Assembly (NCBI GenBank): GCA_017503305.1
Contig: JAFVTJ010000093.1
Location: forward strand, 1 to 6,624
Length of the DNA: 6,624 bases
From: Clostridia bacterium
GTDB taxonomy: Bacteria; Bacillota_A; Clostridia; Oscillospirales; Acutalibacteraceae
Direction of reading: 5' to 3'
Of the stretch, positions 1-5,280 are shown piece after piece. The translations under genes and the position numbers were made by a program. The notes under the pieces were generated by a model, which worked only from the letters and a program-made list of their open reading frames with translations, had not been told where the DNA came from and searched no databases. Each line of letters begins with the position of its first letter. Positions within the stretch are counted from its first letter, which is position 1.

Positions 1-57
1 AAAGCCTTGGCCGATAATAAAATCGTCATCCGGTAAGTTGTTAAATTGATTATTCAT
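1..57 (-). CDS. Hypothetical protein, N-terminal fragment (runs off window)
   Basis: An open frame of 19 codons starts at the ATG at 57-55 and continues past the left edge. It reads MNNQFNNLPDDDFIIGQGF, a polar, Asn/Asp-rich beginning with no signal peptide or membrane segment visible. A GGAG ribosome binding site (CGGAG at 69-65) lies 7 bases upstream of the ATG. The start is only 12 bp after the stop of the DJ-1-like gene on the same strand, so it is probably the fourth gene of the thyX operon. I do not recognise the family from this fragment. The reading frame and start are supported by the ribosome binding site and the operon spacing; the function is unknown. Confidence 0.6.
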   Translation of the reverse strand, partial: MNNQFNNLPDDDFIIGQGF

Positions 58-69
58 TTTATAACTCCG

Positions 70-609
70 TTATTTAAATATCATGGTTTTTTTAAGATTT
101 TCGGCAGTAGCGGAATCGGTTAAATATTCAAGAATAGCAAAACCAAATTGGAATGCAACACCCGCACCTTTAGCGGTGATAAAATTCCCATCGCAAACAA
201 CCGAATCTTCGGTAATAATCGCGCCGTTTAAATATTTTTCAAAACCGGGGAAGCAGGTAGCTTTTTTGTGCTTTAAAAAGTTGTTTTTACCTATAATAGA
301 GGGGGCAGCGCAAATTGCGGCTATAAGAATATTATTGTCGTAGCAGTAATCAATAATATCCATAACAGGTTTACTATTTTCAAGATTTGTTGTGCCGGGC
401 ATGCCACCGGGTAAAATAATCGCTTCAATATTTTGGCGGCCAATTTCATCGAGTGTAACGTCGCAAACAATTGGAATATTATGCGCACCAACGGCAGTTT
501 TCCCGTTTACACCAACAGTTACAACCTCAAATCCGGCACGTCTTAAAATATCTATTGGTGCAATGGCTTCGCATTCTTCAAAACCGTTAGCTAAAAATGC
601 ATAAATCAT
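70..609 (-). CDS. DJ-1/PfpI (ThiJ) family protein
   Basis: This 179-residue protein is the usual length for a single-domain DJ-1/YajL protein. The N-terminal FEECEAIAPIDILRRAG segment (residues 10-26) matches the family's conserved acidic region, with Glu14 aligning with DJ-1 Glu18. The nucleophile elbow AAICAAPS carries the reactive cysteine at Cys100, equivalent to DJ-1 Cys106. LPGGMPG at 66-72 is the usual loop. The position of DJ-1 His126 reads Phe (CFPGFE, 119-124), as in many bacterial relatives. Members have been proposed to be glyoxalases, deglycases or stress chaperones, and the deglycase activity is disputed, so the substrate cannot be assigned. Older databases call this group 'thiazole monophosphate biosynthesis', a name without good support here. 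The ATG lies 4 bp after the dTMP kinase stop, and its AAGGA ribosome binding site is inside the last codons of that gene, which points to translational coupling. Confidence 0.9.
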   Translation of the reverse strand: MIYAFLANGFEECEAIAPIDILRRAGFEVVTVGVNGKTAVGAHNIPIVCDVTLDEIGRQNIEAIILPGGMPGTTNLENSKPVMDIIDYCYDNNILIAAICAAPSIIGKNNFLKHKKATCFPGFEKYLNGAIITEDSVVCDGNFITAKGAGVAFQFGFAILEYLTDSATAENLKKTMIFK

Positions 610-613
610 AAAA

Positions 614-1282
614 TCAATCCTTGTAAATTTCTAAAACTGCGTTTAAAACGTCTTGAGCAATTTCGTCAATAGTTCTTGGTTCGCCGTCCTTAGAGCAGGG
701 AATAATTTCCCAATTTGAATACTTTGCGGTAAACAATGCGGCTTTACGACAACGAGCTAAATATTCGGTATCACTTTCGTGAATGTCTTTCTTGCTTTCG
801 TCACCCTTGTATCTGCCTGAGAGTAGCTTTTGTGAAACCTCAATAGGCATATCAAGGAAGATAACCTTGTCGGGTTTTGGAATAGCGATTTTATTATATT
901 CAAAATCGTAAAGCCATTCTAAAAAGCTTTCCCATTCTTCTTCGGGTAGCTTTGAGCATTGATGCACCGCATTAGAGGTGGTATAACGGCCCGAAACCAC
1001 AGTTCCGCCTGCATTATAAAACTCGCCCCAGCCCATTTTAAAGGAAGCGTATCTATCAACACCGTAAAAGCTTGAAGCGGCATAGGCATTAACGTCGCCC
1101 GGTTTTTTGCCAAAATCACCCTTTAAATACATTTTTACAAGTGTGCTTGAAGGGTTATCATAGTCGGGAAAAGAAACACTCTTACATTCGATACCGTTTT
1201 TGGTCAAATTTTTTGGAAGAAGCTCCAATTGGGTGGATTTACCACTGCCGTCAAGACCTTCAATTACAATAAGCTTACCCAT
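614..1282 (-). CDS. tmk: Thymidylate kinase (dTMP kinase), eukaryote-like/clostridial variant
   Basis: Predicted to phosphorylate dTMP to dTDP with ATP in the cytosol, the step directly after ThyX. The P-loop GLDGSGKST lies at residues 9-17, and the length of 222 residues fits the family. A VDRYASF helix is at 75-81. [10 protein letters not shown] at 99-108 occupies the place of the family's DR(Y/F/H) dTMP-binding motif, and a basic/acidic lid with SGRYKG follows at 155-160. The segment [10 protein letters not shown] (37-46) replaces the TREPGGT motif of E. coli-type Tmk and resembles the FP-containing form of eukaryotic enzymes. The Asp of the DR motif reads Gly98 here (SGRY). The start overlaps the end of thyX by 8 bp (ATGGGTAA), so translation is probably coupled. 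Thymidylate kinase is the best fit; a related deoxynucleoside monophosphate kinase cannot be excluded. Confidence 0.88.
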   Translation of the reverse strand: MGKLIVIEGLDGSGKSTQLELLPKNLTKNGIECKSVSFPDYDNPSSTLVKMYLKGDFGKKPGDVNAYAASSFYGVDRYASFKMGWGEFYNAGGTVVSGRYTTSNAVHQCSKLPEEEWESFLEWLYDFEYNKIAIPKPDKVIFLDMPIEVSQKLLSGRYKGDESKKDIHESDTEYLARCRKAALFTAKYSNWEIIPCSKDGEPRTIDEIAQDVLNAVLEIYKD

Positions 1283-2048
1283 TATGTTTTAGTCCTTCAT
1301 AAAATTCTCTGATTTCTTTTGCTTTGCCGCAGGTCATTTTGCCTTCGCTGCAGGCACCGCGCACACAGGCAGGACCTGCCGATTTAAATAATTCGGGCGC
1401 AACCTTTAAAACAAGGCTTAGCATTTGGTCGGCAACGTCCTTAATTTCCCACTGAGCACGGTTACAACAACGATGCTTAAAGAAGTTGTGTAGTGAACGT
1501 GCATTCATTGTCATAATCATTTGGGTTTCGCAAGCATTGGGAAGCACAAAACGGGCATCCTCAATAGCCTTTTTTTCGGCAAGGCGATTTGCAGTTTTTT
1601 CATCCTTGCCCTCATTTAAAAAGGTTTCAATATGCTTAAGCTTTAAAATTTCGGTAAGGCGGTCGTATTTTCTTTGGTCCTCGGCCATAATTTCGTCGTA
1701 AATAGCCTTAGCTTCGGGAATATTAGCTATTTCGGGCGGGGTTACGTATTCAAAGGCACCTTCGCGAACGTAGCGTTGGCTTTTAACCGAAAAAGAAGCC
1801 ATACGGTGACGTGTAATTTGGGCTAAAAGTGAACGAGAAACACCCTCAATACCAAAGGTAAAGGAAGCATGCTCAATAGGACTTTCGTGTCCGATTTCGG
1901 AAAGCATTTCGACAAATTTTGCGGCACTTTCGTCCGATAAATTTTCACGAAGACCCGAAATAGTAGAGCTGCTGTAGCATAATTTAGCGGCAGAAGCTAT
2001 GGTGTGCTCGGGCGAGGGTGTGTGTGCCAAAAGGTAAACCTTAGCCAT
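1275..2048 (-). CDS. thyX: FAD-dependent thymidylate synthase ThyX
   Basis: Makes dTMP from dUMP using methylene-tetrahydrofolate, FAD and NADPH, and replaces ThyA in many anaerobes. The diagnostic ThyX motif RHR-X7-S is exact: RHR at residues 80-82 and Ser90, followed by QRYV. Other family blocks are [11 protein letters not shown] (55-65), [12 protein letters not shown] (165-176) and [12 protein letters not shown] (182-193). The 257-residue chain is longer than compact ThyX proteins of about 220 residues. The additional tail holds Cys228, Cys233 and Cys240, which is common in clostridial homologues as far as I recall. I place the start at the ATG at 2048 (MAKVYLL), because an in-frame GTG at 2060 lies inside the AAAGGTGA ribosome binding site. 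A sigma-A-type promoter is just upstream. It is the first gene of the operon with tmk and the DJ-1-like gene. Confidence 0.96.
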   Translation of the reverse strand: MAKVYLLAHTPSPEHTIASAAKLCYSSSTISGLRENLSDESAAKFVEMLSEIGHESPIEHASFTFGIEGVSRSLLAQITRHRMASFSVKSQRYVREGAFEYVTPPEIANIPEAKAIYDEIMAEDQRKYDRLTEILKLKHIETFLNEGKDEKTANRLAEKKAIEDARFVLPNACETQMIMTMNARSLHNFFKHRCCNRAQWEIKDVADQMLSLVLKVAPELFKSAGPACVRGACSEGKMTCGKAKEIREFYEGLKHNG

Positions 2049-2056
2049 AAAAAATA

Positions 2057-2064
2057 TCACCTTT
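2057..2064 (-). promoter_or_regulatory. Ribosome binding site of thyX (decides start)
   Basis: On the minus strand the sequence AAAGGTGA lies 8 bases before the ATG at 2048. The only longer alternative start, GTG at 2060-2058, is part of this site and therefore cannot be served by it. This supports the 257-residue ThyX. Confidence 0.8.
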
Positions 2065-2081
2065 CAATAGTTATTCATCTT

Positions 2082-2110
2082 ATTATATCAAATTAGCAGC
2101 GATTGTACAA
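2082..2110 (-). promoter_or_regulatory. Sigma-A-type promoter for the thyX operon
   Basis: Reading the minus strand, TTGTAC (2110-2105) and a perfect TATAAT (2087-2082) are separated by 17 bases. Transcription should start near 2075, giving a leader of about 27 nt before the thyX ATG. No hairpin or riboswitch fits in so short a leader. Confidence 0.8.
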
Positions 2111-2204
2111 CAAAAAAACTTAAAATTTGCAACTTTTTTGATATTTTTTGTTAATAATCATTAAAAGTGTATTTTTTTGCAAAAAATTGTAAAAAAGTCT
2201 TTTT
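2111..2204. other. AT-rich core between divergent promoters with phased A/T tracts
   Basis: This stretch has no plausible gene. It contains A7 at 2112-2118, AAAATTT at 2122-2128, T6 at 2134-2139, T6 at 2144-2149, T7 at 2172-2178, A6 at 2181-2186, A6 at 2191-2196 and a T7 running into the rightward -35 at 2200-2206. Most centres are about 9-11 bp apart, close to one helical turn, which is the arrangement known to give curved DNA. AT-rich DNA just upstream of a -35 can also act as an UP element. Function is inferred. Confidence 0.55.
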
Positions 2205-2233
2205 TTGTCCTCGAAATTATGTTATCATATAGT
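2205..2233 (+). promoter_or_regulatory. Sigma-A-type promoter for the PRPP synthetase gene
   Basis: TTGTCC (2205-2210) and TATAGT (2228-2233) are spaced by 17 bases. Transcription should begin near 2240, leaving a leader of roughly 18 nt that contains the AGGGGG ribosome binding site at 2245-2250. A PurR-type or other attenuator leader is not visible. Confidence 0.7.
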
Positions 2234-2257
2234 AAATTATAAATAGGGGGCTTTTTT

Positions 2258-3388
2258 ATGGCATGTGTTGATTTTAAGCATACTCCTTATGGCGACTTAG
2301 CCTTAATCAGTATGCGCGGTTGTGAAGATATTTCTGCAAAGGTGGACTTTTACCTAAAGCAATGGCGCGATATTCCCGAAGAAGAAACTTTTGTGGTACC
2401 TGCAAACTGTCCGCGTTTTGGCACTGGTGAAGCAAAGGCAGTTTTAAAGCACACTGCACGTGGCTTGGACGTTTATATTATTTGCGATTGCTTTAACTAC
2501 AGTGTAGAGTACAAAATGTATGGTCGCTCAGTTCCTATGAGTCCGGATGACCACTTCCAAGATTTAAAGCGTGTTATTGCAGCACTTGGCGGTAAAGCAA
2601 GAAGAATTACTGTTATTATGCCTATGCTTTACGAAGGCAGACAACATAGAAGAAGCGCACGTGAATCTATGGACTGCGCTATGGCTTTGCAAGAATTGGT
2701 TTCAATGGGTGTTAAAAATATAATCACCTTCGATGCTCACGACCCACGCGTTAACAATGCTATCCCGCTTGATGGATTTGATAACGTTCAGGCAACTTAT
2801 CAAATGATAAAAGCCCTTTTAAAAACCTTCCCCGACATTAAGCTTGACCGTGACCATACAATGATAGTTTCTCCTGATGAAGGCGGTATGGGTCGTTGTA
2901 TTTACTACTCTTCAGTTTTAGGGTTAGAGCTTGGTATGTTCTACAAGCGCCGTAATTATTCGGTTATTGTAAACGGCAGAAACCCCATTGAAGCACACGA
3001 ATTTTTGGGTAATGATATCAAGGGCAAGGATTTAATTCTTGTTGACGATATGATTTCTTCAGGTGAATCGATGCTTGATATTGCTGCAAAGCTTAAGGAA
3101 ATGGGTGCAGGCAGAATATTCATTTTCTCAACCTTTGGCCTTTTTGTTGAAGGCCTTGAAAAGTTTGACGAATACTATGAAAAGGGCCTTATTGATAAGA
3201 TTTTCACTACCAATCTTATCTATCAAACCCCTGAACTTTTATCTCGCGATTGGTATAGAAGTGTTAATATGTCAAAATATATTGCACTACTTATCGAAAC
3301 ACTTAACTACGATAACTCTATAAGCGGATTATTAGACCCCGCAGACCGTATTAAAAAGCTTCTTGATAAGTACGAAAATAGGGACTAA
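2258..3388 (+). CDS. prs: Ribose-phosphate pyrophosphokinase (PRPP synthetase), long Firmicutes variant
   Basis: Predicted to transfer pyrophosphate from ATP to ribose 5-phosphate, giving PRPP for purine, pyrimidine, His, Trp and NAD synthesis. Recognisable PRPP synthetase blocks are, in order: ARGLDVYII (67-75), the region around YEGRQHRR (125-132) in place of the usual YaRQDRK, FDAHDPRV (158-165) with His161 as the DxHA-type histidine, SPDEGG (205-210), KRR at 230-232, and the PRPP-binding loop LILVDDMISSGES (259-271) with Asp263-Asp264. At 376 residues it exceeds the classical 310-320, and several motifs are divergent. The start is set by AGGGGG 7 bases before the ATG. It is monocistronic, bounded by its own promoter and a terminator, and divergent from thyX. 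A phosphoribosyltransferase-like paralogue is the main alternative, but the full set of motifs in order makes PRPP synthetase much more likely. Confidence 0.88.
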   Translation: MACVDFKHTPYGDLALISMRGCEDISAKVDFYLKQWRDIPEEETFVVPANCPRFGTGEAKAVLKHTARGLDVYIICDCFNYSVEYKMYGRSVPMSPDDHFQDLKRVIAALGGKARRITVIMPMLYEGRQHRRSARESMDCAMALQELVSMGVKNIITFDAHDPRVNNAIPLDGFDNVQATYQMIKALLKTFPDIKLDRDHTMIVSPDEGGMGRCIYYSSVLGLELGMFYKRRNYSVIVNGRNPIEAHEFLGNDIKGKDLILVDDMISSGESMLDIAAKLKEMGAGRIFIFSTFGLFVEGLEKFDEYYEKGLIDKIFTTNLIYQTPELLSRDWYRSVNMSKYIALLIETLNYDNSISGLLDPADRIKKLLDKYENRD

Positions 3389-3399
3389 TTATAGCACTG

Positions 3400-3433
3400 A
3401 AAATGCTCACTACGGTGGGCATTTTTCTTTTTT
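3400..3433 (+). terminator. Intrinsic terminator after the PRPP synthetase gene
   Basis: AAAATGCTCAC (3400-3410) pairs with GTGGGCATTTT (3415-3425) to give an 11-bp stem with one U-G wobble. It is closed by a C-UACG-G tetraloop, an exceptionally stable UNCG-class loop. The stem is followed by TCTTTTTT. It lies 11 bases after the stop codon and separates this gene from the next operon. Confidence 0.93.
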
Positions 3434-3453
3434 AAAAATTATATTTGATTATT

Positions 3454-3480
3454 TGTGAAATTTGACATATTATATATAAT
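3454..3480. promoter_or_regulatory. Possible operator: two adjacent palindromes upstream of the glpP promoter
   Basis: TGTGAAATTTGACA (3454-3467) is an inverted repeat with one mismatched pair, centred about 60 bp before the predicted transcription start. ATTATATATAAT (3469-3480) is a perfect 12-bp palindrome immediately downstream. The first sits where a class I activator would bind. It resembles, but does not match, TnrA/GlnR, Rex and CcpA consensus sites. The DNA is AT-rich, so chance is a real alternative. Confidence 0.3.
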
Positions 3481-3485
3481 TGAGG

Positions 3486-3514
3486 TTGACAATAATCTTT
3501 AAATTTGCTATAAT
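3486..3514 (+). promoter_or_regulatory. Consensus sigma-A promoter (extended -10) for the glpP-malate operon
   Basis: A perfect TTGACA (3486-3491) and a perfect TATAAT (3509-3514) are separated by 17 bases, and a TG one base before the -10 (3506-3507) adds the extended -10 element. Transcription should start near 3521. A promoter this strong in front of an operon suggests that control is exerted after initiation, which agrees with the terminator in the leader. Confidence 0.93.
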
Positions 3515-3534
3515 AAACATGAGAATTAGAGTAT

Positions 3535-3574
3535 AGCAAAAGAATGGGTTATAGGGCCTTCTTTTGCTTTTTTT
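3535..3574 (+). terminator. Leader terminator upstream of glpP (likely antitermination target)
   Basis: AGCAAAAGAA (3535-3544) and TTCTTTTGCT (3559-3568) form a perfect 10-bp stem. It can be extended by two G-C pairs (3546-3547 with 3557-3558) if T3545 bulges. A run of seven T (3568-3574, the first belonging to the stem), then ATTTT, completes an intrinsic terminator. It lies about 14 nt downstream of the predicted transcription start and 20 bp before the glpP ATG, so it must be read through for any gene of this operon to be expressed. No competing antiterminator hairpin is evident. This fits protein-mediated antitermination as known for GlpP at the B. subtilis glpFK and glpD leaders, although GlpP binding here is inferred. 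Confidence 0.85.
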
Positions 3575-3594
3575 ATTTTAAAGTAGGTGATTAG

Positions 3595-4152
3595 ATGAAA
3601 ACTGAAATGATTTCTCGTTTGAAAGTAAAACCGATTATTGCAGCAGTTCGAGAACGTAATTTTGAAAAAGCTTTACGCTCACCATCTACGGCAATTTTTC
3701 TTTTGGGCGGAGATATTGCGACCATTGGTTCAAAAATCCGAGCGGCAAAAGATAAAAACAAATTGATTTTTGTTCATATTGACTTAACTGATGGTATTGG
3801 TAAGGATAGAAGCGGTATTAAGTATCTTTACTATCTCGGTGTCGATGGCATTATAAGTACTAAGAGTTCTTTGATTAAGCTAGCGAAGGAAGCCGGACTT
3901 CTTACGGTTCAACGCTTTTTTGCATATGATACACACGGTGTTGATGGAATAGAGGATGTTATAGACAATTCTAATCCCGATTTTATTGAAATTATGCCGG
4001 GTGTAATTGACAAAATCACAAATCGTTTTTCTAAATGCGGCATTCCGCTTATTGCAGGTGGCCTTTTGGAAACAAAACAAGAAACGATTAACGCTTTAAA
4101 TGCGGGTGCATTTGCCGTTTCTACCGGTAAAGAAGCCCTTTGGAATATGTAA
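3595..4152 (+). CDS. glpP: GlpP-family glycerol-3-phosphate-responsive antiterminator
   Basis: GlpP of B. subtilis binds glycerol-3-phosphate and then leader mRNA, allowing read-through of terminators ahead of glycerol genes. This 185-residue protein matches the family along its whole length (B. subtilis GlpP is about 190). Shared blocks are FVHIDLTDGIGKD (59-71), GVDGIISTKSS (82-92), TVQRFFAYDT (104-113), PDFIEIMPGV (128-137), IPLIAGGLLET (150-160) and ALNAGAFAVSTG (167-178). This is a TIM-barrel-like fold whose late GG and STG segments resemble phosphate-binding loops. An AGGTGA site (3585-3590) precedes the ATG by 4 bases. It is the first gene after a leader terminator, so it probably controls its own expression and that of the following genes. 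The malate/pyruvate neighbours are unusual, since glpK, glpF or glpD would be expected. The family call is firm; the effector and RNA target are inferred. Confidence 0.92.
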   Translation: MKTEMISRLKVKPIIAAVRERNFEKALRSPSTAIFLLGGDIATIGSKIRAAKDKNKLIFVHIDLTDGIGKDRSGIKYLYYLGVDGIISTKSSLIKLAKEAGLLTVQRFFAYDTHGVDGIEDVIDNSNPDFIEIMPGVIDKITNRFSKCGIPLIAGGLLETKQETINALNAGAFAVSTGKEALWNM

Positions 4153-4157
4153 AGGAG
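4151..4157 (+). promoter_or_regulatory. Ribosome binding site of the Ldh_2 gene (decides start)
   Basis: AAAGGAG overlaps the TAA stop of glpP and lies 8 bases before the ATG at 4166. The open frame extends upstream to an ATG at 4100 inside glpP, but that start has no such site and would add 22 residues not belonging to the family. The ATG at 4166 is therefore preferred. Confidence 0.85.
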
Positions 4158-4165
4158 ATATTATC

Positions 4166-5278
4166 ATGAACAAAACAAACATTGTGGATTGGAAAACCAT
4201 AACCGATTTCGTAATCGATTCTTTCGTGGGTTACGGAATTCCGAGAGAAGACGCTGAAATTTGCGCAGACGTACTTTTAGAATCTGACAAGCGCGGTATT
4301 GAATCGCATGGTGTAAACCGTTTTAAGCCTGTGTATCTTGATCGTATTAAGGCTGGTATCCAACAGGCTGTTACCAATTTCGAAATCATTAAAGAAACCG
4401 AAACCACCGCTGTTGTTGACGGTCATCATGGCATGGGTCAGGTTATCGGCCACAAGGCTATGACTATGGCTATTGAAAAGGCTAAAAAGTACGGTATGGG
4501 TATGGTTGTTGTTCGTAATTCCTGCCACTACGGTATTGCAGGCTACTACACCACAATGGCGACACAGGCCGGCTGTATCGGTATGACCGGTACTAACGCT
4601 CGTCCTTCTGTTGCTCCTACTCACGGTGTTGAAGGTATGTTTGGTACTAACCCCTTTACAATTGGTGTTCCTACTGATGAAGCATTTGATTTTAACTTTG
4701 ACTGTGCAACCTCTATCACTCAAAACGGTAAGGTTGAATATTATGAAAGAATCGGCGAAGACGTTCACCCCGGCACTATTATCGATACTGATGGTAATGT
4801 AGTAGAAGGTGATGCAGGCGTTGCACTTAGAAAGATTCGTGGCGGCACAGCTGCTCTTACTACACTTGGTGGTATTGGTGAAGATCTCGGCGGTTACAAG
4901 GGCTACGGTTTTGCACTTGCTGTTGAATTCTTCTCTTCAATCCTTCAAGACGGTGCTTACGGTAAAGCACTTGACGGTAAGGATGAAAACGGCAATATCC
5001 GTCCTTATCAATTGGGCCACTGGTTTATTGCTATTGATACCGATCACTTTATGGGCGAAGAAATCGCACGTAATAAGGCTGGTGCTATTTGCCGCAGTAT
5101 GCGTGAATCTAAGAAGGCTCCCGGTGCTGAACGTATCTACACCGCTGATGAAAAAGAATACGAAATCGGTATTGCTCGTGAAAGCGGTGTTCCGATTAAC
5201 GAATCAGTTCAAAAGGAAATCATCCAAATTCGTGATGAATTGGGTCTTACACAGTACAAGTTCCCCTGGGAGGATTAA
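4166..5278 (+). CDS. Ldh_2-family malate/L-lactate (2-hydroxyacid) dehydrogenase
   Basis: An NAD(P)-dependent oxidoreductase of the malate/L-lactate dehydrogenase type 2 family, structurally unrelated to classical Rossmann-fold MDH/LDH. It is 370 residues long, typical of the family. Characteristic motifs are DKRGIESHG (41-49, His48), a GHHGMGQ segment (87-92), RNSCHYGIAGYY (117-128, His121), ARPSVAPTHG with GTNPFTIGVPT (145-170), DCATSITQNGK (179-189), LGGYKGYGFAL (241-251) and the C-terminal PGAERIY (319-325). Family members act on malate, lactate, sulfolactate, ureidoglycolate, 2,3-diketogulonate or piperideine-2-carboxylate, and sequence alone does not fix the substrate. The malic enzyme 2 bp downstream favours malate/oxaloacetate. 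It is 13 bp after glpP and under the same leader terminator. Confidence 0.9.
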   Translation: MNKTNIVDWKTITDFVIDSFVGYGIPREDAEICADVLLESDKRGIESHGVNRFKPVYLDRIKAGIQQAVTNFEIIKETETTAVVDGHHGMGQVIGHKAMTMAIEKAKKYGMGMVVVRNSCHYGIAGYYTTMATQAGCIGMTGTNARPSVAPTHGVEGMFGTNPFTIGVPTDEAFDFNFDCATSITQNGKVEYYERIGEDVHPGTIIDTDGNVVEGDAGVALRKIRGGTAALTTLGGIGEDLGGYKGYGFALAVEFFSSILQDGAYGKALDGKDENGNIRPYQLGHWFIAIDTDHFMGEEIARNKAGAICRSMRESKKAPGAERIYTADEKEYEIGIARESGVPINESVQKEIIQIRDELGLTQYKFPWED

Positions 5279-5280
5279 TA

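Noticed and set aside
2046..2060. Longer ThyX starting at GTG 2060 (MIFFMAKV)
   Set aside because: The GTG is part of the AAAGGTGA ribosome binding site that serves the ATG at 2048.
2049..2257. Riboswitch or T-box in the divergent intergenic region
   Set aside because: Predicted leaders are about 18 and 27 nt long, too short for a known riboswitch, and no strong hairpin is visible.
3454..3467. CcpA cre, Rex or TnrA/GlnR site
   Set aside because: TGTGAAATTTGACA lacks the central CG of cre, has only one Rex half-site, and is 3 bp too short for the TnrA/GlnR spacing. Kept only as an unnamed inverted repeat.
3462..3480. Second upstream promoter using TTGACA at 3462 and TATAAT at 3475
   Set aside because: The two hexamers are only 7 bases apart and no usable -10 lies 16-18 bases from the first TTGACA.
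3519..3536. Five-codon leader peptide (MRIRV) just before the glpP leader hairpin
   Set aside because: The ATG coincides with the predicted transcription start, has no ribosome binding site and contains no run of regulatory codons. Chance is more likely.
4100..4165. N-terminal extension of the Ldh_2 gene into glpP
   Set aside because: The 22 extra codons lie in another frame of glpP and have no ribosome binding site. AAAGGAG is correctly placed for the ATG at 4166.
4277..4768. 163-codon open frame antisense to the Ldh_2 gene
   Set aside because: Low-complexity Asn/Thr-rich shadow translation of a real gene; no independent support.
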